Assembly (NCBI GenBank): GCA_038748365.1
Contig: JBCDIZ010000003.1
Span: 1 to 64,000, forward strand
Length of the DNA stretch: 64,000 bases
From: Alterisphingorhabdus sp038748365
Lineage (GTDB): Bacteria; Pseudomonadota; Alphaproteobacteria; Sphingomonadales; Sphingomonadaceae
Direction: 5' to 3'
This document shows positions 9,023-18,110 of the stretch, one piece after another. The notes beneath the pieces were generated by a model. It did not search any database. It was not told the DNA's origin and was given only the letters and a program-made list of their open reading frames with translations. Both the position numbers and the translations under genes were made by a program. Numbering within the stretch: position 1 is the first letter of the stretch; every line of letters starts with the position of its first letter.

Positions 9023-9538
9023 ATGGCCGAAGATGATGGCACCATCACATCTGATAATCTAACCGCAAATGGCAGCGATACCTCGCCTGCTGTTGGCATT
9101 ATCTCGCAATATATCAAGGATATGTCAGTCGAGAACCCGAATGCGCCCGATGCCTATCAATGGGGTGGCCAGCCCAAGATTGACGTCCAGTTCAATATCG
9201 GATCGCGCAAGCTGAATGATGAGGTGCATGAGGTTGAGCTGAAAATCACCGTCACCGCAACCGCTGATCAGGGCACGGCCTTTATTGTCGAATTGGCTTA
9301 TGCTGGGCTGATTGGCATGCGCAATGTCCCAGAAGATCAGGTACAGCCTTTCCTCTATGCCGAAGCACCGCGCATTCTCTTCCCCTTTGCCCGCCGCATT
9401 CTTGCCGATGCCGTGCGTGATGCGGGTTTCCAGCCGCTGATGCTGGAGCCGATTGATTTCAACGCGCTCTATGTCCAGCAGCGCGCTGAGCATGACCGGC
9501 AGCAAGCAGCTGGGGAACAACCGGCGGGTAATGCCTGA
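9023..9538 (+). CDS. secB: Protein-export chaperone SecB
   Basis: 171 codons, ATG start. The family core is clear: QYIKDMSVENPNAP near residue 30, the EVELKITVTA strand, and the APRILFPFARRILADAVRDAGF segment region. The C-terminus is a Gln-rich tail. SecB is a cytosolic tetramer that keeps preproteins unfolded and delivers them to SecA. It is followed by a long palindromic repeat before murJ. Confidence 0.97.
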   Translation: MAEDDGTITSDNLTANGSDTSPAVGIISQYIKDMSVENPNAPDAYQWGGQPKIDVQFNIGSRKLNDEVHEVELKITVTATADQGTAFIVELAYAGLIGMRNVPEDQVQPFLYAEAPRILFPFARRILADAVRDAGFQPLMLEPIDFNALYVQQRAEHDRQQAAGEQPAGNA

Positions 9539-9555
9539 ACCCGGACGACAAAAAC

Positions 9556-9633
9556 ACACCGTTAGCCCTGAGCCTGTCGAAGGGCGCTTCTCATTTGATA
9601 GACGGGCTTCGACAGGCTCAGCCCTTACGGTGT
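9556..9633. repeat. Sphingomonad-type palindromic repeat, copy A1
   Basis: Two 30-base arms (9556-9585 and 9604-9633) are inverted and nearly identical around an 18-base loop; their core is AGCCTGTCGAAG / CTTCGACAGGCT. It fills the gap between secB and murJ and probably folds into a strong hairpin. The same core occurs inside lptE (19635-19707) and in part at 25251-25270. Confidence 0.9.
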
Positions 9634-9647
9634 AAGTTTCAGTCACA

Positions 9648-11297
9648 ATGAATCTGCTCAAAGCCACAGGAACCATAGGCGGACTGACATTGGTCAGCCG
9701 GTTCTTTGGCTTTGCGCGGGATATATTGTTGGCACGGATATTAGGCGCGGGGCTGGCCGCCGATGCCTGGCAGCTGGCATTCCAGATGCCCAATATCTTC
9801 CGACGGCTCTTTGCCGAAGGGGCATTTTCGGCTGCCTTTGTGCCGCTGTTCAACCGCAGGCTGCATGGCAACAAGACCGATGATGGCGATGATGCGGATG
9901 AGGATAGCGCCAACGCCAAAGGCCATGCTGCGGCCCAAGCCTTTGTCACCGATATTGTCTCGATATTGGTGCCGATCCTGCTGCTGTTCTCAGCAATCTT
10001 CATGATCGCCATGCCGGGGATTATCTGGCTGATCGCAGGGGACTTTTCTGGCGGTGATGAGGCAGAGCAAAAGGCGGCGCTCAGCGCCACATTGGCGCGG
10101 ATCGCCTTTCCCTATCTCGCCTTTATGAGCCTGACCACTTTGCTGGCGGGCATATTGAACAGCCTGTCACGCTTTGCCGCCGCTGCTGCCGCGCCGATAT
10201 TGCTCAATGTCTGTCTGATCATCGCACTTGTCGCTGGAGCGCTCTCCGGTGCGGGCGAAATGATGACGGTACGCACCGCTTATTATCTCGCCTTTGCCGT
10301 CTCCATCTCCGGCCTGTTGCAGATGCTGTGGCTGGCCTATTGGGTGCGCAAAAGTGGCTTCTCCATCCGCATGGGCAAGCCAAGGCTGAATGATAATGTC
10401 CGCGAGCTTGGGGTGCTGATCTTCCCTGCGATATTCGGCGCGGGCATTTATCAGATCAGCCGTTTTGTTGACCTCTTCTTTGTTAGCCGCCTGCCAGAAG
10501 GATCACTAACCTATCTCGCCATGGCCGACCGGCTCAACCAGTTACCGCTCGGCATTATCGGTATCGCTCTTGGCACGGCGATATTGCCCGCACTGTCTCG
10601 GCTGATTGCCAGTGATGATCCGGATGGCGCGAGCCAGTTACAAACCAATGCGATCGAATTATCGATGCTGCTCACCATTCCAGCAGCCTTTGCGCTCTAT
10701 GTCGCCTCATGGCCGGTCGCCGGAGCCTTTTATGTCGGTGGTAATTTCACCGATGAGGACGGGCTGACCACTGCCGCAGTTATCTCGGCATTGGTCATCG
10801 GCCTACCTGCCTATGTGCTAGTCAAAGTCCTCGTCCCAGGCTTTTTCGCACGCAAGGATACCCGCACACCGGTTGTCACTGCGGGCATATCGTTGGCGAT
10901 CAACATCACGCTTAACCTGTTGCTGATCCCGATTTACGGCATTGTCGGACTGGCGCTTGCGGGCGCGATCAGCGCATGGTGCAACACTGCCATGCTCTAT
11001 TCGGTGCTGCATTATCGCGGCCATTATCGCCTGCCGCTGATCCTGTTGCTGCGGCTGGCAAGGATTGCACTGGCGGCACTGCTGATGGCCTTCACCATGA
11101 TCTACGTGATGCCCTATGGCATGGTGTTTTTTACCGGCTCAACGATAGAGCGCATTGTTTCCATCGCCCTACTGGTGCTGGTCGGTCTGATCGTTTATGG
11201 CCTCGCCGCATGGTTTGGCGGTGCGGTCGACAAGCAGCGGATCAGGCTGCTCACCAACCGCAAAGCCGCGGCCACAACAACCGACACAGAAGAATAG
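9648..11297 (+). CDS. murJ: Murein biosynthesis integral membrane protein MurJ (lipid II flippase)
   Basis: 549 codons, ATG 9648. The N-terminus is the MurJ/MviN signature (GTIGGLTLVSRFFGFARDILLAR) followed by GAGLAADAWQLAFQMPNIFRRLFAEGAFSAAF in overlapping segments, and the whole protein is a run of about 14 hydrophobic helices. MurJ flips lipid II across the inner membrane for peptidoglycan synthesis. An acidic loop (DDGDDADEDSA) lies near residue 85. It sits between secB and trpS, 11 bases ahead of trpS. Confidence 0.97.
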   Translation: MNLLKATGTIGGLTLVSRFFGFARDILLARILGAGLAADAWQLAFQMPNIFRRLFAEGAFSAAFVPLFNRRLHGNKTDDGDDADEDSANAKGHAAAQAFVTDIVSILVPILLLFSAIFMIAMPGIIWLIAGDFSGGDEAEQKAALSATLARIAFPYLAFMSLTTLLAGILNSLSRFAAAAAAPILLNVCLIIALVAGALSGAGEMMTVRTAYYLAFAVSISGLLQMLWLAYWVRKSGFSIRMGKPRLNDNVRELGVLIFPAIFGAGIYQISRFVDLFFVSRLPEGSLTYLAMADRLNQLPLGIIGIALGTAILPALSRLIASDDPDGASQLQTNAIELSMLLTIPAAFALYVASWPVAGAFYVGGNFTDEDGLTTAAVISALVIGLPAYVLVKVLVPGFFARKDTRTPVVTAGISLAINITLNLLLIPIYGIVGLALAGAISAWCNTAMLYSVLHYRGHYRLPLILLLRLARIALAALLMAFTMIYVMPYGMVFFTGSTIERIVSIALLVLVGLIVYGLAAWFGGAVDKQRIRLLTNRKAAATTTDTEE

Positions 11298-11308
11298 GAC
11301 AGACAGTG

Positions 11309-12304
11309 ATGCGCGTGGTTTCAGGGATTCAGCCCACCGGCAATCTGCATCTCGGCAATTATCTTGGCGCGATCAAGAAGTGGGTCGCGATGCAGGATGA
11401 GATGGAGTGTCTGTTCTTCTTGGCCGATTTGCACGCGATCACTGTTTATAATGAACCGGAAGCGCTGGCCAACAACACTCGTGAAATGGCCGCTGCTCTA
11501 GTCGCCTGTGGTGTCGATCCAGAGCGCGCAGTGCTGTTTAATCAAGCACGGGTTCCGGCGCATGCCGAGCTGGCCTGGTTGCTATTCTGCACCGCACGGA
11601 TGGGCTGGCTCAACCGCATGACCCAGTTCAAGGAAAAGTCAGGCAAAAACCGTGAAGGCGCGAGCGTGGGGCTTTATGCCTATCCGGTGCTGCAAGCCGC
11701 CGATGTGCTGATCTATGGCGCCACCCATGTCCCTGTGGGTGAGGACCAGAAACAGCATCTGGAACTAGCACGTGACATTGCGACCAAATTCAACAGTGAT
11801 TTCGACACTGAGCTGTTCACCCTGCCTGACCCTATTATCGAGGGACCGGCCACCCGGGTGATGAGCCTGCGCGACGGTTCGGCCAAAATGTCCAAGTCTG
11901 ATTCCTCGGATATGAGCCGGATCAACCTCACCGATGATGATGACACCATCGTCAAGAAGGTGAAAAAGGCCAAGACTGATCCAGAACCACTGCCAGACTC
12001 GCTGGAAGCCTTGGAGAGCCGTCCGGAAGCCGCCAATCTGGTGGGCATGATGGCGGCACTGACCGACCGCACACCCGAAGCGGTACTGGCAGACTTTGCC
12101 GGGCAAGGATTTGGCGCGTTCAAACCGGCATTGGCGGAAGTGATGGTGGAAACATTGCGCCCGATCCGCGAACGCTTTGTCGCACTCAAATCCGATCCGG
12201 CAGCAATTGACGCGATATTACAGCAGGGTGCAGAAAAGGCACGCACATTGGCTGCGCCAACATTGATAGGGACCTACCGGGCTTTGGGCCTACAGGCTGA
12301 CTAG
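11309..12304 (+). CDS. trpS: Tryptophan--tRNA ligase
   Basis: 331 codons from ATG 11309, though the frame is open far upstream inside murJ. Class I synthetase signatures are present: PTGNLHLGNYLGA (HIGH-like) near the N-terminus and KMSKS in the segment SAKMSKSDSSDMSRINL. The enzyme charges tRNA-Trp. It follows murJ closely and is likely co-transcribed; murJ-trpS adjacency is common in alphaproteobacteria. Confidence 0.97.
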   Translation: MRVVSGIQPTGNLHLGNYLGAIKKWVAMQDEMECLFFLADLHAITVYNEPEALANNTREMAAALVACGVDPERAVLFNQARVPAHAELAWLLFCTARMGWLNRMTQFKEKSGKNREGASVGLYAYPVLQAADVLIYGATHVPVGEDQKQHLELARDIATKFNSDFDTELFTLPDPIIEGPATRVMSLRDGSAKMSKSDSSDMSRINLTDDDDTIVKKVKKAKTDPEPLPDSLEALESRPEAANLVGMMAALTDRTPEAVLADFAGQGFGAFKPALAEVMVETLRPIRERFVALKSDPAAIDAILQQGAEKARTLAAPTLIGTYRALGLQAD

Positions 12305-12628
12305 AATCGCTGAAGAGAAAGACTTGGCATCAACTGCCCAGGCTTCTTTGATCGCTTTAATATGTAAAATTACACATTCGTAATAGCTTGAAGCTATCAC
12401 GGCACACGCTGGTTTTGCATCGGAATGATGCAACCGAACCTAGCGCTGCTGCGTATTATTCAATAGATATTCATGCTCAGTTGTGCATTGTCAGCGATAT
12501 ATTGGAATGACTGTCCAGTACATCGCTGATTATCGCGGGCGAAGATCAACCCGTTGATCAAATCAGTGGGAAATAGGGTAGACAGAGGCAGAAAAGGCCG
12601 GGAAATAGGCCAAGAACAGGAAAATATT
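12305..12628. other. Intergenic region before the DUF4136 gene
   Basis: 324 bases between trpS and the lipoprotein gene, more AT-rich than the flanks. It holds a 15-base palindrome ATAGCTT-G-AAGCTAT at 12383-12397. No terminator with a T-run, no RNA gene and no convincing reading frame could be recognised. Confidence 0.55.
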
Positions 12629-13324
12629 ATGACCAACGCCAAATCAACGCTGCGTATCATGATCCCAGCACTTCTTCTGGTGCTGGCAGGGTGTACCACC
12701 CCGTTCAAGGCCAATGTGGCACGGTTCCAGCAATTGCCGCCGGCACAGGGCCAGAGCTTTACAGTTGTCCCTGCTGACCCGACTCTGGTGGGCAGCATTG
12801 AGTTTAGACAATATGCTTCACTGGTCACTCAGGCTTTACAGCAGCAAGGCTATGCTCCGGCCAACGATCCCGCAGGTGCTGACCTTGTCGTCAGCTTTGA
12901 CTATATCGTTGATGGCGGACGTGAGAGAGTTCGCACCACGCCAGGCTTCGGACCGGGTTTTGGTGCTTTCGGTGGAGGCTTTGGCGGTTTCGGTTTTGGT
13001 CGGTTTAACCGCTTCGGCTGGGGTGGCTTCGGCGGGCCATGGGGTGGCTTTGGCCCTTGGGGGTTTGGCGGCTTCGGTCCTGATGTCCGTAGCTACACCA
13101 TCTATAATTCCGAGCTCGACATGAAAATTGACCGTGTCGCCGATAATCTGCGCGTCTTTGAAGGCCGTGCCCAGGCAACATCGCGCACCAATAACCTGAC
13201 CTATCTGGTACCCAATCTGGTTGAAGCGATGTTTGCCGAATTCCCCGGAAACTCGGGTGAAACGGTTCGCGTCTCGCTGGATGACGACAAGGTCAAGGTC
13301 AGGTCGCTCAACCGTCGGCGCTAA
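12629..13324 (+). CDS. DUF4136 domain lipoprotein with Gly/Phe-rich insert
   Basis: 231 codons from ATG 12629. The signal peptide ends in a lipobox LAGC, lipidated Cys 22. The conserved DUF4136 parts are the N-terminal FKANVARFQQLPPAQGQSF region and the C-terminal LTYLVPNLVEAMFAEFPG region with GETVRVSLDD. Between them, roughly residues 110-150, lies a low-complexity stretch of Gly, Phe and Trp (units such as GFGAFGGGFGGF and GWGGFGGPWGGF). Function of DUF4136 lipoproteins is unknown; a periplasmic or outer-membrane location is inferred. Its stop overlaps the convergent hydrolase stop. Confidence 0.85.
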   Translation: MTNAKSTLRIMIPALLLVLAGCTTPFKANVARFQQLPPAQGQSFTVVPADPTLVGSIEFRQYASLVTQALQQQGYAPANDPAGADLVVSFDYIVDGGRERVRTTPGFGPGFGAFGGGFGGFGFGRFNRFGWGGFGGPWGGFGPWGFGGFGPDVRSYTIYNSELDMKIDRVADNLRVFEGRAQATSRTNNLTYLVPNLVEAMFAEFPGNSGETVRVSLDDDKVKVRSLNRRR

Positions 13325-14256
13325 GCGCCGGGTGGTTCAGAGCCGTTCATCCCATCTGATTCTTTAGCGTGCTGGAGTTTCGCAAGGAACTCCAGCACTG
13401 CTGTTTCTACCGCATCGGGCTGTTCAGGCAGTAAGGCATGTCCTGCGTTTTCAACCACCACCATTTCGGCACGGCCTTCGGCATCATTGACCAGCGCCTG
13501 ACCGGCATCTTCAACTGGCGCTATAGTATCCGCTTCTCCCTGCACCACCAGAATCGGTTCATCACCGGCCAGCCACCAATCATCAGCATTGGTAAGCTCT
13601 ACAGCTCTGCCCTGTAACTGGGCGGTGGCGATATGCCAGCCACGTTGCCAATGGTCGGGCACCCTGTTGGTACCAGCGAAAAAAGCATAGCGAATACTGG
13701 CCAGCCGTTTGACGCTGGTACGCAGAGGGCTGAAGCTGCCTTTCAGGGCCGCATCGGCACGGGGCGGTATTGGCTGTTTGCCGCCGGCTGCCAGTAATAT
13801 AACGCCGGCAATACGCTCACCATATTTGGCAGCCGTTGCCCGAGCCACCCGATTACCAAATGCATGGCCGAGAATGACAGCTTCATCTTGTGATGCCAGT
13901 TCTGCGTCCAGAACTGCGCGGATGTCATCGGCGAGGTCAAACAGCGTCATATCCTCATTAGGCAAATCGGAATTGCCGATACCCGGAGGCTCGACAGCAA
14001 TGGTGCGATAACCCTTATAAACAAGCATATCGGCAAGCTCATTAAAGTCGCTGGCTTCGCGCCCAGCGCTTGGAAGCAGAACCACAGTTGGTCCCTCACC
14101 CTGGACAAAATAGGCGATGTCGCGTCCCTCGTGGGAAACGCTGTGTTCAATCCCATCGGTGACACGCGCACGCGCATTAGGATAGGGCAAAAACATCATC
14201 ACTACCGACATTCCGCCCAAGGCGACCAAGCCGATCAGCAATATAGCCCAACGCAT
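13321..14256 (-). CDS. Alpha/beta hydrolase-fold protein lacking the nucleophilic Ser
   Basis: 311 codons. An N-terminal hydrophobic segment (residues 3-23) suggests a membrane anchor. The fold is clear: VVLLPSAGREASDF (oxyanion loop region), EPPGIGNSD, then the nucleophile elbow, Asp243 (QGEADTIAP) and His273 (ENAGHALLP). The elbow reads GHAFG (130-134), so Ala132 replaces the catalytic Ser/Cys/Asp, while Asp and His are kept. It is therefore either non-hydrolytic or uses another mechanism. It is the last gene of an overlapping operon with glpK (1-base overlap) and a sodium/solute symporter. Confidence 0.85.
   Translation of the reverse strand: MRWAILLIGLVALGGMSVVMMFLPYPNARARVTDGIEHSVSHEGRDIAYFVQGEGPTVVLLPSAGREASDFNELADMLVYKGYRTIAVEPPGIGNSDLPNEDMTLFDLADDIRAVLDAELASQDEAVILGHAFGNRVARATAAKYGERIAGVILLAAGGKQPIPPRADAALKGSFSPLRTSVKRLASIRYAFFAGTNRVPDHWQRGWHIATAQLQGRAVELTNADDWWLAGDEPILVVQGEADTIAPVEDAGQALVNDAEGRAEMVVVENAGHALLPEQPDAVETAVLEFLAKLQHAKESDGMNGSEPPGA
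13369..13401 (+). terminator. Candidate terminator of the DUF4136 gene
   Basis: A perfect 11-base inverted repeat (GTGCTGGAGTT / AACTCCAGCAC, 13369-13379 and 13388-13398) with an 8-base loop lies 45 bases past the DUF4136 stop. It falls inside the 3' end of the convergent hydrolase gene. The T-run after it is weak. Confidence 0.4.
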
Positions 14257-15734
14257 TATGACGCGCCTTTGCCCAGTACTGACTCAAGCGCCACGCGCCA
14301 TTGCGTCAGGCGGGCAGTGCGTTGCGCATCCTGCATCTTTGGCGTGAATGCGTTACCGGAACGGCGCATAGCGGCGGCGGCGTCAAGGCTGGGATAGAGC
14401 CCCGCACCGGTCGCTGCGAGCATCGCTGCGCCCAGCGCTGTCGTCTCGATAAAGTCGGGCCGGTCCACTTCGAGCTGCAATATGTCGGCCAGATCCTGCA
14501 CCATCCAGTCATTACTCACCATGCCGCCATCGACGCGCAGTTGTGACCAATCAACACCATCGGCGGCAAAGGCGGTTTTCAAGTCCTCCATCTGATGCGC
14601 CATCGCTTCCAGCGCTGCGCGGACAATATGCGCCTTGTCGCTGGCAAAGCTGAGGCCGGTTATCGCCGCACGCGCATCGGCCTGCCAATGCGGTGCGCCC
14701 AGTCCGCTAAGCGCAGGCACGATAGTGACCCCGCCATTATCCGCAACCGATCGCGCCAATGCTTCGCTTTCCCCGGCCTCGACAATCATGCCGAGTTGAT
14801 CGCGCAGCCATTGTATCAGGCTGCCCGCAACAAAGATGGACCCTTCCAGCGCATAGTGACGCGCACCATCCAATTGCCAGCCAATGGTGGTGAGGATGCG
14901 ATGCGCCGACAAAGGCGCACTGGTCCCAGCATAAGAGAGGACAAACGCCCCGGTGCCAAAGGTCGCCTTGGTATCACCGAGCGCGAAACAACCCTGCCCT
15001 ATGGTCGCCGCCTGTTGATCGCCTGCCATACCGCAAATCGGGATCGAGACACCGAACAGATCGGCCTCGGTGCTGCCAAAGTCTCCAGCGCAATCGACAA
15101 TCTCCGGCAGGATCGCATGCGGCACACCGAACAGGCCGAGCAGTTCATCATCCCATTGACCGCTATGAATATCCATCAGTACTGTGCGCGCGGCATTGCT
15201 GGCATCGGTGATATGCAGCCCGCCAGTCATACGGAAAATCAGATAGCTCTCGACAGTACCGACAGCGAGATGTTCGCCAGCCGCCTTTAGTTGTGGCCAA
15301 TTCTCCAATGCCCATCCGATTTTGCTACCGGAGAAATAGGGGTCAAGCAGCAGTCCAGTCTTGCGCTGAACCATCGGTTCATGATCATAAGCGCGCAGCC
15401 GGTCACAAATCGCGGCGGTGCGCCGGTCCTGCCAGACTATCGCGGGGGCCAATGGCTCACCGCTGCGCTTATCCCAAAAGACAATCGTTTCGCGCTGATT
15501 GGTAATGCCGATAGCCGCGATATTCTGCGCGCCACCGGCGGCTTCAATCTCGGCGCGCATCACATCAACGCTGCGCTGCCATATCTCGGCAGCGTCATGC
15601 TCGACCTCACCCGATTGCGGATAATGCTGGGCAATCTCTTGCTGGCTGCTACCCAGACAGGTGCCATCCACGGCAAAGCGCATTGCCCGGGTCGACGTTG
15701 TGCCTTCATCAAGAACTAATATCGTGTCGCTCAT
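14256..15734 (-). CDS. glpK: Glycerol kinase
   Basis: 492 codons, FGGY family. The N-terminus LVLDEGTTSTRAMRF is the phosphate-binding loop; AIGITNQRETIVFWDK, AIVWQDRRTA and GMAGDQQAATIGQGCF match glycerol kinase, as does the C-terminal RVDGGMVSNDWMVQ. It converts glycerol and ATP to glycerol 3-phosphate. The ATG overlaps the stop of the upstream symporter gene (ATGA), and its stop shares one base with the hydrolase start, so the three are translationally coupled. No glpF or glpD is in the window. Confidence 0.94.
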   Translation of the reverse strand: MSDTILVLDEGTTSTRAMRFAVDGTCLGSSQQEIAQHYPQSGEVEHDAAEIWQRSVDVMRAEIEAAGGAQNIAAIGITNQRETIVFWDKRSGEPLAPAIVWQDRRTAAICDRLRAYDHEPMVQRKTGLLLDPYFSGSKIGWALENWPQLKAAGEHLAVGTVESYLIFRMTGGLHITDASNAARTVLMDIHSGQWDDELLGLFGVPHAILPEIVDCAGDFGSTEADLFGVSIPICGMAGDQQAATIGQGCFALGDTKATFGTGAFVLSYAGTSAPLSAHRILTTIGWQLDGARHYALEGSIFVAGSLIQWLRDQLGMIVEAGESEALARSVADNGGVTIVPALSGLGAPHWQADARAAITGLSFASDKAHIVRAALEAMAHQMEDLKTAFAADGVDWSQLRVDGGMVSNDWMVQDLADILQLEVDRPDFIETTALGAAMLAATGAGLYPSLDAAAAMRRSGNAFTPKMQDAQRTARLTQWRVALESVLGKGAS

Positions 15735-17311
15735 GCGGTCGCCGCCCCCTTCATGTCACCCTCGCTCTGCCAGAACAAAGCCGCACGGTTACCAAAGACC
15801 AACCGGTTGACCGTTAGCGCCACCGCTATCGAGCTGAACAGCACGAACACCATCACATCAATATAGTGTAGCCAATCAAAGCCGAGCATGCGGTATAATG
15901 TCTCGCCGTCCCAATAGGGCTGCGGCGTATAGAACCAGAATGTGTGCAGCGCATAAACGCCAAGGCCCCACAACAGCCCGGTAATCGCAGCGCGTGCATC
16001 AACATTGCGGAACAACAAGCCCACAGCAAAAACCGAAAGGATAGGCATAGAGAAGAGACCATTGAGCTCCTGCAACAGATTGATAATGCTCTCTGCATTG
16101 GCGTAAATCGGCACCAGCGCAATCGCCAATGCCGTGGCGATGACACCCATCATCCAGTTCAGCCGTCCTGCCTTAGCATCCGGGTTGATAAACACCTTGT
16201 GAAAATCCACCGCATATAAGGTGGAGGTAGCATTCAAGACCGCGGAGAATGTTGTGAGCACCGCTGCGGCAATCATCGCGGCAAAGATACCGCTGGTCCA
16301 AGGCGGCAGCACCTCGGCAACCACCATCCCATAAGCCGCATCATTGACATCACCGAACAGCTTGAATGCCACAACGCCAGGGATAACGACAATCGCCGGA
16401 ACAATGGCGAGGCGGATAATCGCGGCAACCATGACACCCTTTTGCGCCTCGCGCACTGTGGGTGCCGCAAGCGCCTTCTGGGTGATATTCTGGTTGGTGC
16501 TCCAATAGAATATCTGAATAAATACCATGCCGGTGAACAGGGTGTGAAAAGGTATGGGCGAGTCATTATCCCCGATCAGCGTCAGCCGATGCGCCGGTAC
16601 GCCGGTGCTGAGATCAAAACCCACCGCCTGGAGCGCCATATAGACCACCACCAGCGCCATCCCCAATATGCCGATGCCGCTATAGGTATCCAGAACCGCA
16701 ACGCCGCGCAGTCCGCCCAATATGGCATAGGCACCGCCCACTACTGCCAGCGCGGCAGAAATCGGAATGAGTGCACCCTCGCCCAGACCAAAGAGCGAGC
16801 GCAGAAACAATGCGCCGGAATAGATGACGGCAGGCATATAGATCAGCAGATTACCGAACAAGAACATCGCCGAAATCACAGTGCGGACATTGCGTTGCCG
16901 ATAACGCCGTTCGAGCAGTTCAGTCACTGTGGTGCAATTGTTGCGGTAATAGATGGGCACAAACACAAAGGCGAGGATCAGCAGCCCGGCAAAACCCGCC
17001 ATCTCCCACCAGGCGAGTAACAGCATCTGGTTGCCGTTCATGCCAACCAGCTGATCGGTGGAAAGATTGGTCAGGGTGATAGCACCAGCGACAAAGAACC
17101 AGTTGAGTCCGCCGCCAGCGAGAAACACCTCTTTGGAATCACCATCAATCCCGGCATGATGCCCGCGGACATGCCACCAGGTAATCCCGGCCAGCAGCAA
17201 CATAATACCGGCAAATATGGTGAGCTGCACAATCGAGCCGCTATTGCCCGCTGAAAATATCGTCAAATGATTGGCCTTTTGTGATCCTCTTGCCGCCACC
17301 CTATGCGTCAT
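15731..17311 (-). CDS. Sodium:solute symporter (SSS/SLC5 family)
   Basis: 526 codons from ATG 17311; TTG and GTG codons before the first helix (IVQLTIFAGIMLLLAGITWW) are alternative starts. About 13-14 hydrophobic helices with SSS features: DSKEVFLAGGGLNWFFVAGA, TNLSTDQLVGMNG, and TTVTELLERRYR after helix 3. The architecture resembles bacterial SglT/SLC5 sugar or polyol transporters. Being first gene of an operon with glycerol kinase suggests a related polyol or sugar substrate, but this is inference. Confidence 0.88.
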   Translation of the reverse strand: MTHRVAARGSQKANHLTIFSAGNSGSIVQLTIFAGIMLLLAGITWWHVRGHHAGIDGDSKEVFLAGGGLNWFFVAGAITLTNLSTDQLVGMNGNQMLLLAWWEMAGFAGLLILAFVFVPIYYRNNCTTVTELLERRYRQRNVRTVISAMFLFGNLLIYMPAVIYSGALFLRSLFGLGEGALIPISAALAVVGGAYAILGGLRGVAVLDTYSGIGILGMALVVVYMALQAVGFDLSTGVPAHRLTLIGDNDSPIPFHTLFTGMVFIQIFYWSTNQNITQKALAAPTVREAQKGVMVAAIIRLAIVPAIVVIPGVVAFKLFGDVNDAAYGMVVAEVLPPWTSGIFAAMIAAAVLTTFSAVLNATSTLYAVDFHKVFINPDAKAGRLNWMMGVIATALAIALVPIYANAESIINLLQELNGLFSMPILSVFAVGLLFRNVDARAAITGLLWGLGVYALHTFWFYTPQPYWDGETLYRMLGFDWLHYIDVMVFVLFSSIAVALTVNRLVFGNRAALFWQSEGDMKGAATA

Positions 17312-17409
17312 ACCGCAAAGTGCAAGTCAGCCACGTCGAGCAACGCTCTGCTTTATGGTTTATTCGCCGTTAACCGTTTTTTCGGTCTCACTTGATAATA
17401 TGATTGATT

Positions 17410-17940
17410 ATGTGGTGGTTACGTCCCTTTATAGCGCTCATAATGCTGTGTGCTTCGGTGCCAATGGGCATGGAAGCGGCAAAGGCGCAATGTCGCCTTT
17501 GCTCGGACGATGAAGACCAATCCGGATCCGCGAACCAGCCACAAACCCCGCTCAGGATCACGATAGAAGCCGATATCCGCTTCAACCGCCTTGCTTTTGC
17601 GGGAGCGGGTGCGGGCGAAGTGCAGATTGACCCGACCAGCGGCAGCACGCGCACCGATGGTGGGCTGGTTGATCTTGGAGGATTGGCGTTAACCGGTTCG
17701 GCGCGGATCACTGGCGAGCCGGGTCGTGCGGTGCGAGTCGATCTGCCGCACAGCATCCGCCTCACCAGCCAGACCGGGGGACATGCCGATCTGGTGTCGT
17801 TGCAAACCAGCCTGTCGCCCAGCCCGCGCATTGGCCCGGATGGCACGCTGGTCTTTTCCTTTGCCGGAACGCTGAAGGTCAGTGGCGGCATTGGTGGCCA
17901 TTATCGCGGCCGCATCTCGATTACGGCGGAGTATGAGTAG
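17410..17940 (+). CDS. DUF4402 domain secreted protein
   Basis: 176 codons from ATG 17410 (a TTG six bases earlier is also possible). A signal peptide (MWWLRPFIALIMLCASVPM, cleavage near KAQC) precedes a CxxC pair. The rest is the DUF4402 beta-rich domain: ITIEADIRFNRLAFAG, GEVQIDPTSG, ITGEPGRAVRVDLP and the C-terminal GGHYRGRISITAEYE. DUF4402 proteins are secreted or surface-associated and of unknown function, with a pilin-like domain character suggested. It diverges from the symporter operon. Confidence 0.78.
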   Translation: MWWLRPFIALIMLCASVPMGMEAAKAQCRLCSDDEDQSGSANQPQTPLRITIEADIRFNRLAFAGAGAGEVQIDPTSGSTRTDGGLVDLGGLALTGSARITGEPGRAVRVDLPHSIRLTSQTGGHADLVSLQTSLSPSPRIGPDGTLVFSFAGTLKVSGGIGGHYRGRISITAEYE

Positions 17941-18110
17941 GCGCACCCAGCGCGTTGTTGGGAAGTGTCAATCCAAGTTGACGAAGGTTACAAAAGTTAG
18001 GCTCGGAAAGCGCAGAAACCGGTGACCTTTGGATTTGTCCAACACTGTGCAAGATCGTGCCAAAGCAATCGACCGATAATAGCTTCTTTCAAGCCTGTAG
18101 GAAATGGGCT

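Noticed and set aside
9125..10090. 321-codon minus-strand frame across secB and murJ
   Set aside because: It runs through two clear genes and a palindromic repeat, and its protein is low-complexity.
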